Both the position numbers and the translations under genes were made by a program. DNA of 64,000 bases from Cardinalis cardinalis (Eukaryota > Chordata > Aves > Passeriformes > Cardinalidae). The stretch spans positions 4,476,808-4,540,807 of the forward strand of contig JACDOX010000023.1 in NCBI GenBank assembly GCA_014549065.1, in the 5' to 3' direction. The notes beneath the pieces were generated by a model that saw only the letters and a list, made by a program, of their open reading frames with translations, was not told where the DNA came from and did no database searches. Below, one piece after another: positions 51,401-64,000 of the stretch; the first letter of the stretch is position 1; every line of letters begins with the position of its first letter.

Positions 51401-52490
51401 GAGATCCTGGCAAATTCCAGGGTTTATGGGAAAGAGGCTCTATTTAANCATTTAAAACTTTAAAGCACTTACTGGAATAGAAAAAAAGGAAANGGGAAGA
51501 GAAAAGATGAGAAATCCAAGTTAATCCAAGAAACNCGATGGCAATTGATCACAGTGCAGTCTGGAAAGAAAATATAATNAATACAGAGAGGAAGAAATCA
51601 AACAAAACAGACACAGTTCCAGTGACTGAGGCACAGATGCTCAGATTGCAGCTAGGGGTGACTAATTTGTGCTCACCCCTGCTGTATGANGAAAACTAGA
51701 AAGCTAAACATTAAGAAATGCTATCTAATACCAATANAAATCTTTCTTACAACTGTGTAAGAGTGGCAAAATGCAAGTCTGAAATTGCAATTAGAATGGC
51801 CCTTCAGGTCTTAGGAAGTGCCTTACTCACCAAACACTGCTTAGTCATTGCAAGGGAGTGTTTTGGTGCATCTGTGCTCCTGGGAAATGATGTTAGCATG
51901 AAAATTCTTTTTACATTTAATGTACTTTCTAGTACTCATATTTTGATGAAAAATTGGTATTTTTGGGGACAATTTCAATTTGTTCTAGGTATTAGGAATG
52001 TAACATTGTTAATGATAATAATGCTAACACAAAGGTTATGATGTTACCAATCTNGAATGAAAGTACCACACAGGTAAGTATCCTAAGTACTAAGCAAATA
52101 CTATTTGCATCTAGGAAATAAATTACCATGATTTTTTAGAATATTGTTTTGTAACTAAGAAGTAACTGAAGCCAGGTCAGTATGGTTCTGTTCATACCTA
52201 AAGGACAGCAATTCTACTTTGATATGAAAATCAGAATATTTCATTAGAGAATTTGAGCTTGAGTTTGGGGTTTTTTGGGGTTTGGCTTGGTTTTTTTTAA
52301 AGACAGGTAGGGAGTTCCCACTCTGCATCTTGGAAAGCTGAAGTATCATAATCAAGACCTCAAAAGTCAAGCTCCCTTATTCATATTTTACAGTACCTTA
52401 CTGCCAGCACTTTCACAGTACTTTATTAGTTAGACAAAAGCAAGAATGAAAAGTCTTCTTCAAAGGGCTTAGAAAAAGATTCAGGAAAAA

Positions 52491-52540
52491 ATCTTGAAAA
52501 GCTTTTTGAATCTTGAAAACTTGAAAAACTTTTTGAGCTT
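52491..52540. repeat. short imperfect direct repeat
   Basis: cttgaaaagctttttga and cttgaaaaactttttga occur about 27 bases apart, with a partial third copy of cttgaaaa between them. Confidence 0.8.
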
Positions 52541-53286
52541 CCTCATTCTGCCTTCTAATTCTAAGATTGTTCAGCCTCTCATAGGATTATCTTTGAGGGA
52601 ATTACTTGAATACAGACCCTCCTCTGTGTCCTAAACTTGCCTTCTGGAATTAATATAGCTGGTATAATCTTTAAAAAAGTACTCAGTAGGTTACATCTGT
52701 ATTTATCTGGCCCTGAAGAAGAATGATATTCCAATTTCTTTCCTTTTCTCCTCCGATGGGTCAATGTGACATAGAGGGGACTTGACCNCCTGCCTTTCAC
52801 AGGCAAGTGAGTCACTCCAAGGATTAAGAACAAACACATAAATGTACATCTGATCTTTAAACACCAAGGTCAAATCTAACTCTCTTTTCTTTCAGATACT
52901 ATTAACTTTGAGAATATGAGACAGTTTTCTTTCAAACTTAGGTTTCATTGAGTTTTAATTCTAATTTATTTTTAATATAAAGGATTCCCTTCTTGAGTTC
53001 CATTTTTTAACAAAAGTTTTCTTCACATTGACCCCCAGAATTTAAACTCTCCTTTCTTCCCAAGGTTTAGATGATGTTGTAAAAGGAATGCTGTTTCTTT
53101 AAAGCTGATACAGTGAGAAGGAGCAGGCTGTCTTAGATTGCAGGGCATTTCATTTCTCATAAGCATGCTATCATTAGCTACCTTTAGGAGAATGAACTGT
53201 ACTGATTGGTTCAAATCAAACCTGTGACCTGGTGACAGTATTAGCTGTTTTTACAGAGCATCATCTCATCATTAATCTTTCATTAG

Positions 53287-53467
53287 GCAGCAGGATCCGA
53301 GAAGCAGCAGCAGTCACACCACGCTTACTCTCTCGAGTGATGCCACCACAGAGCTCTCCCTTATTGGATCACAGCAATTACTGCCCTTACAACACAGATC
53401 CTGAAAGCCTTATCAAATTTCCTCCCAGGGATGGCAAGCTTACAAATAATCATGTGCTGTTTCTTGG
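53287..53467 (+). other. exon-like or conserved non-coding patch
   Basis: An acceptor-like TCTTTCATTAG (to 53286) and a donor-like GG|GTGAGG (53467/53468) bracket a frame that stays open. It has four CpGs in AT-rich DNA and balanced codon use. Homeobox-type ATTA cores lie just upstream. I recognise no protein. A conserved enhancer is as plausible as an exon. Confidence 0.2.
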
Positions 53468-56400
53468 GTGAGGACATCACAAAATTACACCAGAATGCAG
53501 TAAACCTAAGTCATTTGCAATTAAACATGTGACCCTCGTTTCTGAGATGATACATCTTCATTTAGAGCATATGAAGTCTTTTACAGAAATCCCAAACACA
53601 TCAAATTAAGGTGTCTTAAAAAGTTCCAGTCAAAGAATAGGTAGGTAAGTGCCAAATGACATTTCTGCCTGGGAGAAATGAAGCAGAACCTCAGGTATCT
53701 GGATTGCTGGCATCTCAGTGCTGNGATTTAAAGAGCCAGGAAAGAACTGCAGGCAGGCAGCAGGAGAAAGATGTGTCTGTTCCCAAGGACCTAAGCACTG
53801 CTGGAACTGAGCCCAAAAGGGAATATCAGTTCTTATTTTCAGCTCAACAGCACATCATAACAAGGGTGGGAGAGGCAGAAGTTAAAAATTGTGCACCTCT
53901 AACAATACATGGAAATGTTGAAAAGATTTACATTTTAGTGCCTCTGAGTGAAGATCGTTTACATACTGCAACTGGCCTATAAATCCACAGATCCTGTACT
54001 TCCTCAGGTTTACAAGTATAAGGGTTGTGTGTCTAAGCTATTTTCTGCAGCCATATAAAAGCAGCATTAAAATCTGAACACAAGACCCATTAACCTCAGC
54101 AACCATTAAAATAAAAAGGCCTAGCAAAGGGCAAAATAACTCCCTATTTGAAGAGAACTTAAAGACCCATAATGTAGAAAGGGTCTTACTCATGCAGTTT
54201 AAAAANTATTCTGGCTAAATCACATTGATTTGATCAGGGATATGGAAAAGCAGCATGCACAGCACATCTGGACATAATGCAACCACCTCACTATTGCCTT
54301 GGGCAAGGTGGTGAACCCCTTCTTGTCTCACAGATGTTACAGCTCCTACAAACACCACCCATGGCCANTCCCCTGACAAGCCCAAGAGCTGTCCACCATC
54401 AGTATGGCTGTGAAAGGACTGGCAGCCTATACAGAGTACCAAAACCAAGATTAACATTGTTTCCCACATGAAAAAGATACATCCAAGATACGCAGATTCA
54501 GGTAAAATACAGGACAGGTAGGTGTGGCCAATGCTGTAAATTGTGGGTTCATATCATCATGGGCAGTACAAAATGTCAGTGTCTCACTTACTACATAAAC
54601 TCCAGTGGTTCAGGGCTTGGAATTCGCTCCTGAAAGTTAATTTGAGCTTTAGGAGACTGAAGCACCTCCTTTTTTATTATGCTGTTGACTTGGGCACTTA
54701 GTTTNATCTCCTCTTGTGTTCAGCAGAGAACATCCATCATTGCTCTCTCAAGTCCCTCCAGCCAAGCACACAATTGGCAGAACCAAAATAATACTACCCT
54801 AATTCATATGACATACTCCATAAGATTTTATAGGATAAAAATCAGTCCCTAGTTTCNTATACCTGGGTTGTGATAACAGCAAAAACTGGCAAAGTGAACT
54901 GACAGAGTTTTTTGTAAGAGGCAGATTCACTGTACAAATCTGGACTTGGTATTTATTGTGAAAAAAATCAGCCTTCATTAACCTCAAAATATTTCATAAT
55001 GTTGAGGCTTTCCAGTGAGAAACATGAACCTTGGAAAGATTTGAACTGTAATGGGCTGTTTTAGTTCATGCACTCCTGTTCTCTGGAGCTACCAGACAAA
55101 TTTTGGCAAGATACAAGTACTATGAATAAAAAAAAAAAGAAAGCACTGCTAAAAAACCCTCTCAAATGTGAACAAGCCATTCCTATGGAAAAATTGAGAC
55201 TCCTATGAGAGGAGAAAAATACATGAGCACTTCCAAGAAAAAAATGAAAAAAGGCAAGATATGTATCTTTAGCTGCACATAACATGAACTAATTTTTTTA
55301 AATACTGAAATTTAGTTTTTTTCTAATAGAAAACGATGCATCTCTCCTAGCCTTCCTGTGCATTTACATTACAGAATTTAACATTTTAGCAATAACAGTT
55401 GATTACAACAAATTTTCCAAATTCTAGCAATGCAATTGTCAGACTAACATGCCTTAGGCAAAACTGCAAGCCAACAGATAAGACTTCCTGTGTGACAGCC
55501 CTATGTCTTGACAAAATGCAGTAATCATAACATTAATAGGCCTAAAAGCCTAAATAATACTGAAACACACGAGTATGAAGAATTTTAAGCAGTGCACCTA
55601 TCTTAGAAGTTAGCCAGAGGTTACTTCAGCCCTAACTGAAAGGGGAGCAGCATCCGTGGGGCAAACAGTAACAGCTGTGTCACACAAGTGTTTTGGTTGG
55701 GGAACTGAATATTCCAACTGAAACTGCAGAAATCCTTTAGGCAGCTATGTAAACACAATTCAGGGATACAGAGGTTAATAACCTTGAAAAGAATCTTTGC
55801 TCACCACAAATGGCTTCTTTCCAAGACACCTCTGTATCACAGCTTTCCACTGCACCTTCCCCAAATACCAATTCCTAAAGCACACAGGGTCAGTGGATGC
55901 TTCTAATCCAAGTTTTTATTGAATGTTGTTTAGTGAATGTTGATCTTTAAACCCAGAAGCTTTCTGCACAAGGAGGCCTTGAAAATAAAGACATAATCGC
56001 TGCACTTTTGTAAATGAAATAACTGCTCTCAGGCTCTTGCTTGTTTGGCTGGAAAACAAAATTGAATGAAGCAGCTCATCTGCTTCACAACAGGATGACA
56101 AGAATTCCTTTCATACTAAGAAACATTTTATATTTCAAATATCATGTTTTCTGACATCCAAAAAATCCTACCAGAATCCTCATTTCACCAATCCTAATTT
56201 CATCCATTTCTCCAACTGTTACTTCTCTAGTCTTTCAGTAGTCCTTACCCCCAAATCACAAGTCCCTGTCATTCTCTTTTACATGGTGGCTTCTAACCTT
56301 CTTTGCTTGACCATCCTCAAATGCTCCGAGGAGCTAAAGTACATAAAATTAAATAAACTTAACAGAGACTAAATCTGTCATATATAAAGACACTCAGTTG

Positions 56401-59400
56401 AAAAATTCAAAATTATACTGAGGATATTCCTTGGAGTTTTGGAATAAACAGTGTGGCTTCATTAAAATATTAAGACATTGCAGACAGAAATGCTCCTGTC
56501 TTGAATGTTAGACCTTATTTTGCCCAGAGAGNGTCACTGATATCATTCTGTTGAATTAATAAATATAGCTGAATACGTTTACTGAATTTTGTCAGAAGCC
56601 TGGCAGCAAGTTTACTGCAAAAAGAAAATCCTTTGGAAAGCCTGTGTAATGATATCCTTCTCAATACATAATCAGGGCAGGAAACAAAAAGTGTGACCAA
56701 AAACCCACTGGGTTTGAGNTCAGAGAAGGACATGATCTATGCTTATATATGGGTTACAGATTATCACATGAAGGAGACTGTAATTTATTTCTCATTTGAT
56801 AGAGTGAATTTAATCTCACAACTGTAACACAAAACATCAAAAAGTAGTCCAATAAAATTTTTGTATTTGATTCTGTTCAGAACTCCTATTTACAGAATTT
56901 GGTCTATCTCCTTCATGTTTAATAGAGAACAACCCATTTCCAATTCTTTTCAGAAAATTCCAAACTCTCAAAGGCTCAAACCAGAAATGAAACAAAGAGG
57001 AAAAATTANTTTGTCTGAGAGAATTTCCATTAATTCACAGTTCTCATCAGATCAATACAGAAACTGGGTTCCCAGGCTTATCCAGCCTGGTCACTGGCTT
57101 TTAAAATCTTATACGGGTGATGCAATACTTAAGTGTTGTAAAGGATTAAATTGTTAAGGATTGACAGAGCAGAGCATTTAAGCAAGTAAGCCTGATGAAG
57201 TAAGCAACTAAATATGAGATGTGACTTCCATGAAGAAAGTCACTCTAGGAGAAGTTTAGCAGAGGTTTCTACAGCCAACTTTCAGACATACAGGATTAGA
57301 GGAGGAGGAATGACCCAGAGAAGGCAAAAATATATTTTATGTGTTATGCAATTAGGTAAAGCAGGGTATAAAAACCTAAAAACCTATGTAGTACATTCAC
57401 CTATGAAAACCTGAAAACAGTTCTGTCATGAGCAGTAGCATCTTTATATGGTATTAACAGAGGAAGGCCTGATTTAAAATCCCCACATTGCATCTTAGAT
57501 GGTGAAATACTGTGCTGCTACCAGAGTAACTGAGGGTAACAGGACCTGGTCCATTCATAGACAGAACATTTTTCCACAGGCATACATTACTAAACTGTAT
57601 GATTGAACAGAGGAAATAATTCACCAGTACTAAAGGACGACAAAGCAGATATTTAGACTTTGGAAATTCCTTTGGAATCTGGACTGTTTAGCTTAGAACA
57701 CATGGTATAAGGATGATTGGTAGTGAGAGGAATTACTGTGAACAAGTTTACATATATCTCATTCCAAAAGCAGACTTTCTGCTTTGTGAAACTTCAACTT
57801 AAATGCCAAAACCCACCAAAATAATTCACAACCCTGAATCTGAATAATTACATTGACGCTAGTCTTGCCACAAAATCATGCAATTTCATTAACTGTACTA
57901 TTTCAAGATCAGAAATACATAGTCTGCATGCTTGTGTATGTTAGTTAGCACACATTTCCCAGACATCCACATCAGCAATTACAGTGACATCCTCTTAAAA
58001 GATTCGCAAGCATGGATGAGCACTGCTCACATACAGTGAGCAAATCATACAGATCATGAAAGTAAATGTATTTTGTGGGGGTTTTGGATTTTACCAAGAG
58101 CTTCTGGCACAGCGTAACTCCATTCCATGCTGTCATTCCAGATCACAGATTTGAGAAAAACAAAACATGCTTTCATTTACATTTCAGTCTGTGGTACACC
58201 ATACCTAGGATGGAATTTCTCCATAAGCAACATTCACTCAGGTAGAGCATTATTTACTAATCAAGAGTTGGGGAATGCATTAAGCAACTCCTATACAATT
58301 AACAGTGTACTTTCCAAGGACTGTAGAATGTATATTCTTCAGNGATTAAGAATTACTTACCACAGTGAGTCACACAAAATCCCAATACTTGCTCCCTTTC
58401 CAAAAAGCCTTACTAGAACACAAGACCGAAAACTAAATTTTTACTGTAAATGGCTGCTGTTTTTGTAATATGCTCTGTCATTCTATAAATCAATCCTTTA
58501 CAAAAAATGTTTCATTTGCACCTCACAATATGGGGCAACACCCACTACAAGGAAATAAATCCATTATCTGTGCCAGGTAGNTTTTAATAACATCCCTGTA
58601 TTCTTTTTCTTCATGATAGAATTTTTGATTAGAAAGTCATATAGAAAATATTAAACTGGAAAGTAAATCTAATTTACAACCAATAGGAAATATCAAATCA
58701 ATTGGAATAGCAGTAAGTTATAGACAAAAATTATATTTTTGTATGTATTCATACATATGCATAAAATAAATTACTTATTACTAAACTGTATGATTGGTGC
58801 TCAGCTAGAGCACCAGCTTGGTAAAGAATGGATATCAATATAGTGGTTTTTTAAAAAACCAAATAACTTGTCAAGGAAAATACAGTGATTTTGACATTAG
58901 TTTGTGAAAAACCTGGCAGAAGAGATATGATTTTAGATTAGCATAGGCACACAAGGTGCATTACTGGATGGCTACCCTGAGCAGTTCTGTATATATTTTG
59001 AAATGTATTTGACTCAAAAGCTATAATTTATAATTATGAATAATGTAGAACGCAATTGTGTTAAGAAAAATATTTAAATCCTGAACTGATATCATCAGTG
59101 GAACAGAACTGCCTGTTTTCATGTGAAAAATTAAATTGTCAGCTAAAAAAGATGGCCATTTGAACAGTAACTAAAAGGAGAAGTGCAGAACTCTAGAAGG
59201 AAGATTTATCTGGGCAGGATTAATATTAGAAGAAAATGTCTTTTCAGCATTCAGAGCAATAAAAGAAGTGGCACTGTACATCCAGCACAGGGAACAAAAA
59301 GAATCAATAAATCCCATTTTCCCAGGGCATAGTTACACTCATGCCAACAGGACCTCCCAGTGCATGGAGCCAAGAGGTAAAAGAAGATTCTTGAGGATGG

Positions 59401-62400
59401 TCATGGGTATAGATACTCAGCAATGAAGGGAAGAGAGATGCCATCTTCACATGGGAAACTGCACTCCATTAGCTCCCAGAAGAGCATTCTCATGAAGCCA
59501 AATTGTTCTGTGCATNTGACTTTTTTTGAGCCATTGATTGGTATATTTAGATTAAATGATACCTAGACTAGAAAACTTCAGGTCACTTAGAATTCTAACA
59601 AGCTTCTTTTTTCTACTATAAATAGTGATGTTCAAATTCTTACCTGTTGAGAATAAGTGATTTTAAGAGTGTAACTAAATCCCTTATGAATTTAAGTCAA
59701 ACACTAAACATTAATTCAATATGGCCCATTTCTGTTTTACACCCTGTACTACTTGGTATGTCACTTCCCTATCAAAAAACATCTACAGAGCTATCTCTGG
59801 TTGATCCACACATGACTAAATCTGGGTATGTGCAAAAATAATTCTGTAATTAGATTGTCCAGAATTACACAAGATGCATACATCATAAGGTCCTTCTAAA
59901 GTTACTTTACAACCTCTTGTGTATGTCATCATTTAGAATTTTAAAAGCATAGATTGCAACTGACTTACTTTCTGGTTTCATGCACGATGTGTTCATACTG
60001 GCATACCATTTTTTTTTATAAGAAAAAACTTTTATACTCCTTTAGCCTGAGTGGCTTTTATCCTACACCAACAGAAACAATAAAATCAAAGAGAAACAGA
60101 AGTTTCTCCAAGAGTTGTCCTCATAAAGGAAAGAATTATGTTAACTCACAGTAATTATAAATGCAGTCATAACACCGACTGCAATATAATCTAGACATGC
60201 CTGTTCTAGCTTTGGAATAATTTCCTGGGATACTTGCAGAGNTCTAGGTGGGGCAGCACGGAGCTCAGAGATGACTGGCAAAATGGTCTATTTTGGGCAG
60301 TCGGAAGGTCAATGGAATTGAAACCTTTACAACAACAGTACTTTACAAAAAAAATACAATTTGAATCCTTACACAAGATTAACAAATCAAATGTACGACT
60401 ACACTTCCTCTTAGTTTTCAACATGCTTGGATGATCGGAGCCCTCACTTCCCTAGGTTTTNCCTTTATTAAGGAATTAATACTTTCATTCTTCAAAAGGC
60501 CCATACATGCATGAGACTGGAATTTCCAATCAACCATTATCATATGATCCAAGATACACAATTTTCTTCAGGCTCCTTTGAAATTCAGTATTAGATTTGA
60601 TTTTATTGTAATCTTAGCTCAAGTTGCAAGTTAAATATTGACATTAATTTAAGTCCTATCTATGCATTTAAAAAAACCCCAACAGCATAGCTTGATATGG
60701 CACTGGAACATTAAAGGACAGGTAAAGGTCAATTTACACAACTTGTCAGTTGCTCACACCACAAATTCCTGCTTACAACACTCATATACTATTAGAGTTT
60801 CACAGATATTCCCAATTCCTAGCACTTCTCTGGAATAAACAATCCTCTAATAATTCTAAGAATCCACTAATAATAACTAAGACAGCAGCAAAATCCACTG
60901 CAATAAAAGGAACCAGGAAATGTGCACCTGAGTCCACCCTGCCACACAAAAATGAGTAGATTTCTTGTACAGACACATTCTCTCACGACCCCTTTGCATT
61001 GTGGTGACTCTTTGGGCCAACAGGAGGACATGAGTTACACAGCAGAAAAACCCCAGTACCATGCTCTGGAGTCACTGTGGTTTTCCTTACTGTGTGATTT
61101 CTCTCAACACCTACAGACTGCCCACACCAACTCAGATCCACTGCTCTTCCATGCCAGCAGTGGTAGAACAAGGTAAGGGAAGGGGCCTGTGTCTCCCTCA
61201 GTGAGGGTCAGGGCCATGTACAACCATCAGCACAACTCAGGGCAGCCCTCAAATTCCCNAGTGTGGCTCCTGATGCAGTCCTTATAAATTATTCCAGGAG
61301 AGCTGGCCATAAAGCCATTCCAGGCTGTCTGCACATAAAAGCATTCTGACTGCTCAAATGACTCCTATGCTCAGGCCATGTACAGGGGCCAGGAATGCAG
61401 AGATGCTGTAGTGGCTATGAAAAAAGGAGGAACAGTGCATAGGGAGGAAAACAAAACCTTTTTGCTCTCTTGCCTCATGTGCAGACATATGGGGACAAAG
61501 CAGACAAACCCCACTCCTAAATGTAGAATCGGTACAGGATTATGCTTCCATGATAATAAAAGCAAACAAAAAACCCAAAATATTTTCCNCTCTATTATGG
61601 TTATTAGCTATTTCTTTTTTTTCCTCAGACAGGAAATGAGACTTTAAGCAAGAAAAGCACTGATACTTAAGGTAAAAGAAGATCCATCAGAAAATTTTCC
61701 TTCTAGAAATTTAATCTGTGAGTAGAGACATCAATACAATATTCTAANACATGCTTTGTTATCTAATTGCCTCTTATAAAGAATTGAAGTGACATTACTG
61801 TGCAGAACAAAAATGCACTCTACAACCTACTTTAATACATTTATTTTCCTAGGCTTAAAGACAACNGCAAGATTAATCAAAGAGATTGTAAGTAATTCTG
61901 CTACAGAGAAAGTAGCTCATCTTCCCTAAGAGATATAATGATTCCTTACACTGACTTTTATCTGTATACTATTCTGACCTGTTTTCTACTCCATCATGTG
62001 AAATTACTGAGGGATGCACATAGTGAAATGTAAGAAAAGGTAAAAGACACCTCACAGAGTGAGAAACTCTAAAAAGGAAAAAAATTATACTCTGATCATG
62101 TTCATAATTCTTCTTTATATGACTTTCAAAACATCATCTATCCTGAGAATGACAGGCTATTGAGGAGGTACAAACATTACCAAACCTGCACCAACCCTCA
62201 AAGTGACAGTGCTTTGTAATAATACAAGTGGGTGACCAAGTAATTAGTTTGCAGAACTACAAAAAAGGGTGACTTCCTGACTATATTGNGCACGTTGTTA
62301 ATAAATTTTAAGGTAATTTATGTAATGTATTAGTAACATAACCTAAAAACACATGACAAGCTGACACTTTATCTCCTCAGTATGACAATACTGTCCAGCA

Positions 62401-62696
62401 AATACTTGTTAGACTTTTTCAACTTTATCCAATGTTATATGAGATTTATATACCAGAAGTCATAGACATTTTGCTCCTAAAATAAGAAGTAACACTGTAG
62501 CATGGGTACTTCCCCCAGATTTCATAACTAAGAAAGGAACACTACAGGTTACTGCTTTGCTTTGCTACAGTTCACTGTTTCCAGTAGGTTTTGAAGGTGT
62601 TCTTTGAACAGGCAGTGCTCTCTCACAGCAGTGCTGTAGGGTATTTCCTGAGAAGCAGGAGGAAGCAGGAGAAGCCAAATGAGGGCTACTTTCTGC

Positions 62697-62800
62697 AAAA
62701 ACCGAGTCACAGCTACAAACCTTTACGCAATAATGGCCCCGCCCTTTGTGCCCTCCCGCTCACAGGCTGCAGCAACCTTCGGCAGGCTGCAAGTCGAAAG
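62697..62800. promoter_or_regulatory. possible stress-type enhancer or promoter module
   Basis: Within 50 bases there are an AP-1-like cgagtca (62703-62709), a C/EBP-like ttacgcaat (62723-62731) and a GC box ccccgccc (62737-62744), followed by several CpGs. The combination is unusual in this AT-rich stretch. Motif matches of this length also arise by chance. Confidence 0.25.
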
Positions 62801-64000
62801 TCGTGTTGAGAAACCAAACAATGAAATCAGCAACTTTTGTAACAGGTCACATGAACCTGTGACCATGACTTTGAGAAAGTTCTAAGTTTAGCAAACGTTG
62901 CATCTACTATTCTAATAATGTGACAAGGAGGTCTTGTTTACAGGGTTTATTTATAACACTGTGTAGGATTGGGAGGTTCAGCCTGAAAATAAAAATGAGT
63001 ATTACTGGGAACTGACTAACAGTGACAATGGCCACTGANGGTTCTCCATTTTTATGTGTGGGCTCATAGTAGGAACAGCAGGGAATCAACACAGGCTTGT
63101 TATGTCATACAATGACCAACCAACCCAAGTCAATGGAGAAATTTGTGCTGCTTTCAATAGCACATGGATCAAACAAGTCACAATGCAAAAACAACCCAAC
63201 CCCAAAACAATTGATATCAAACCCTTGGGTGCNTGCTAAATGAGTACAACTGAAGCTCCCAAACTGACACATCGTCTGCGAACCGCCAGATACCCAGACT
63301 CGGGAGCACTCACAAATAGAGTTAATTGCCAGTAAATCTGGCAGCTGTTTCAGCTTTATGTAGGTCAGAGTTTATAGAGCCAGGCTTTGCAAACAGCGCT
63401 AGAAACCCTTGTCACTGTTAGAGACCTGTTAAGGAATCTGCTAACACCTATGGTCTATTCACCCAACAAACTGACGCTGTTTAACAAACTCTTGACTTTC
63501 TGCAAAGGGTTAACACCACCAAATAGAGGGAAAAAAATGTATGAACAAACCTAAACAAGAAGCAGCCTGAACCCTTTGCTAAACGAACACACCCTCTGTG
63601 CAGCTGAACTGCACTGACAGAGCTATACAACCACCTAAATGCCAACTGCAGTTCGAACTACTGTATCTCTAGTTCAAGCTGTAATTACATTTTTATGCTA
63701 TTTTATATTTCACCAAATTTAGCTAAATGGAATAGGGTGAGACTATTATACATGTTTTAAAAATGATGGAGGCAAAGAACCAGCACTTGCCAGTTTCAAA
63801 AATGTTTACATTTATACAATGCAACATGAGCTTCTATACTGTCTGTATATTCAAACTGTGCCTCAAAGGCCCAAACCAGACACACTGTCATGACATATGG
63901 CTACCATGAACTTACTTTTAACTTTGGGATCTCTCCATGTGCACAATGAGCTGGAATAGGCATCCACAGCACACTTCAGAAAACGACTGATTGGATTTCC

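Larger units (their letters stand above)
45546..64000. other. gene-poor stretch, third part
   Basis: About 18 kb of AT-rich sequence to the right edge with no recognised gene. I looked for ATF3 coding exons, expected next by synteny, and did not find the bZIP or N-terminal exons. Candidate conserved or regulatory patches at 53220-53480 and 62690-62800 are listed separately. Confidence 0.55.

Noticed and set aside
45546..64000. ATF3 coding exons
   Set aside because: Expected downstream from mammalian synteny, but neither the N-terminal exon nor the bZIP exons could be found in any frame.
1..64000. CRISPR arrays, operons, prophage or bacterial mobile elements
   Set aside because: The window is spliced vertebrate DNA. 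No spaced identical repeats or prokaryotic gene layout are present.

Overview
This 64 kb window reads as vertebrate nuclear DNA, most likely from a bird and probably a songbird. The evidence is two multi-exon vertebrate genes with canonical GT-AG introns, small CpG islands at their 5' ends, degenerate CR1 LINE 3' ends (the dominant avian LINE), and two solo retroviral LTRs. One LTR resembles families I remember from passerines; that is an impression, not a search result. About 120 isolated single N bases are scattered through otherwise continuous sequence.

Layout. Positions 1-10830 hold the 5' two-thirds of PACC1 (TMEM206, the proton-activated chloride channel) on the minus strand: five coding exons, 213 codons plus two bases. 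The remaining exons lie off the left edge. A CpG island at about 10420-11130 covers its first exon. About 1.76 kb away, head to head, NENF (neudesin) runs on the plus strand from 12592 to 15768 in four complete coding exons encoding 171 residues, with its own CpG island and poly(A) signals. A minus-strand CR1 remnant lies between them and almost touches the NENF start. PACC1 and NENF are also adjacent and divergent in human 1q32.3, so the synteny supports both calls.

From about 16.4 kb to the right edge (some 47 kb) I recognise no protein-coding gene. This desert holds a solo LTR with a matching 6-bp target-site duplication (31572-31980), a 55-bp-period minisatellite beside a second CR1 (33151-33765), an isolated GC-rich, CpG-rich patch with 18-bp tandem repeats and a good splice donor (33770-34140), a second LTR with a readable TATA box and poly(A) signal (about 45092-45545), a perfect 15-bp inverted repeat (18273-18309), and a few CpG-bearing or exon-like patches. 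In mammals the next gene beyond NENF is ATF3. I find no ATF3 coding exon here, so this stretch is probably the NENF-ATF3 intergenic region.

I do not see a clear undescribed system. The best leads are a Ser in place of a pH-sensing Asp in PACC1, a CR1 relic in the NENF promoter, an orphan CpG island, and an unassigned 78-codon exon-like frame at 30157-30393.
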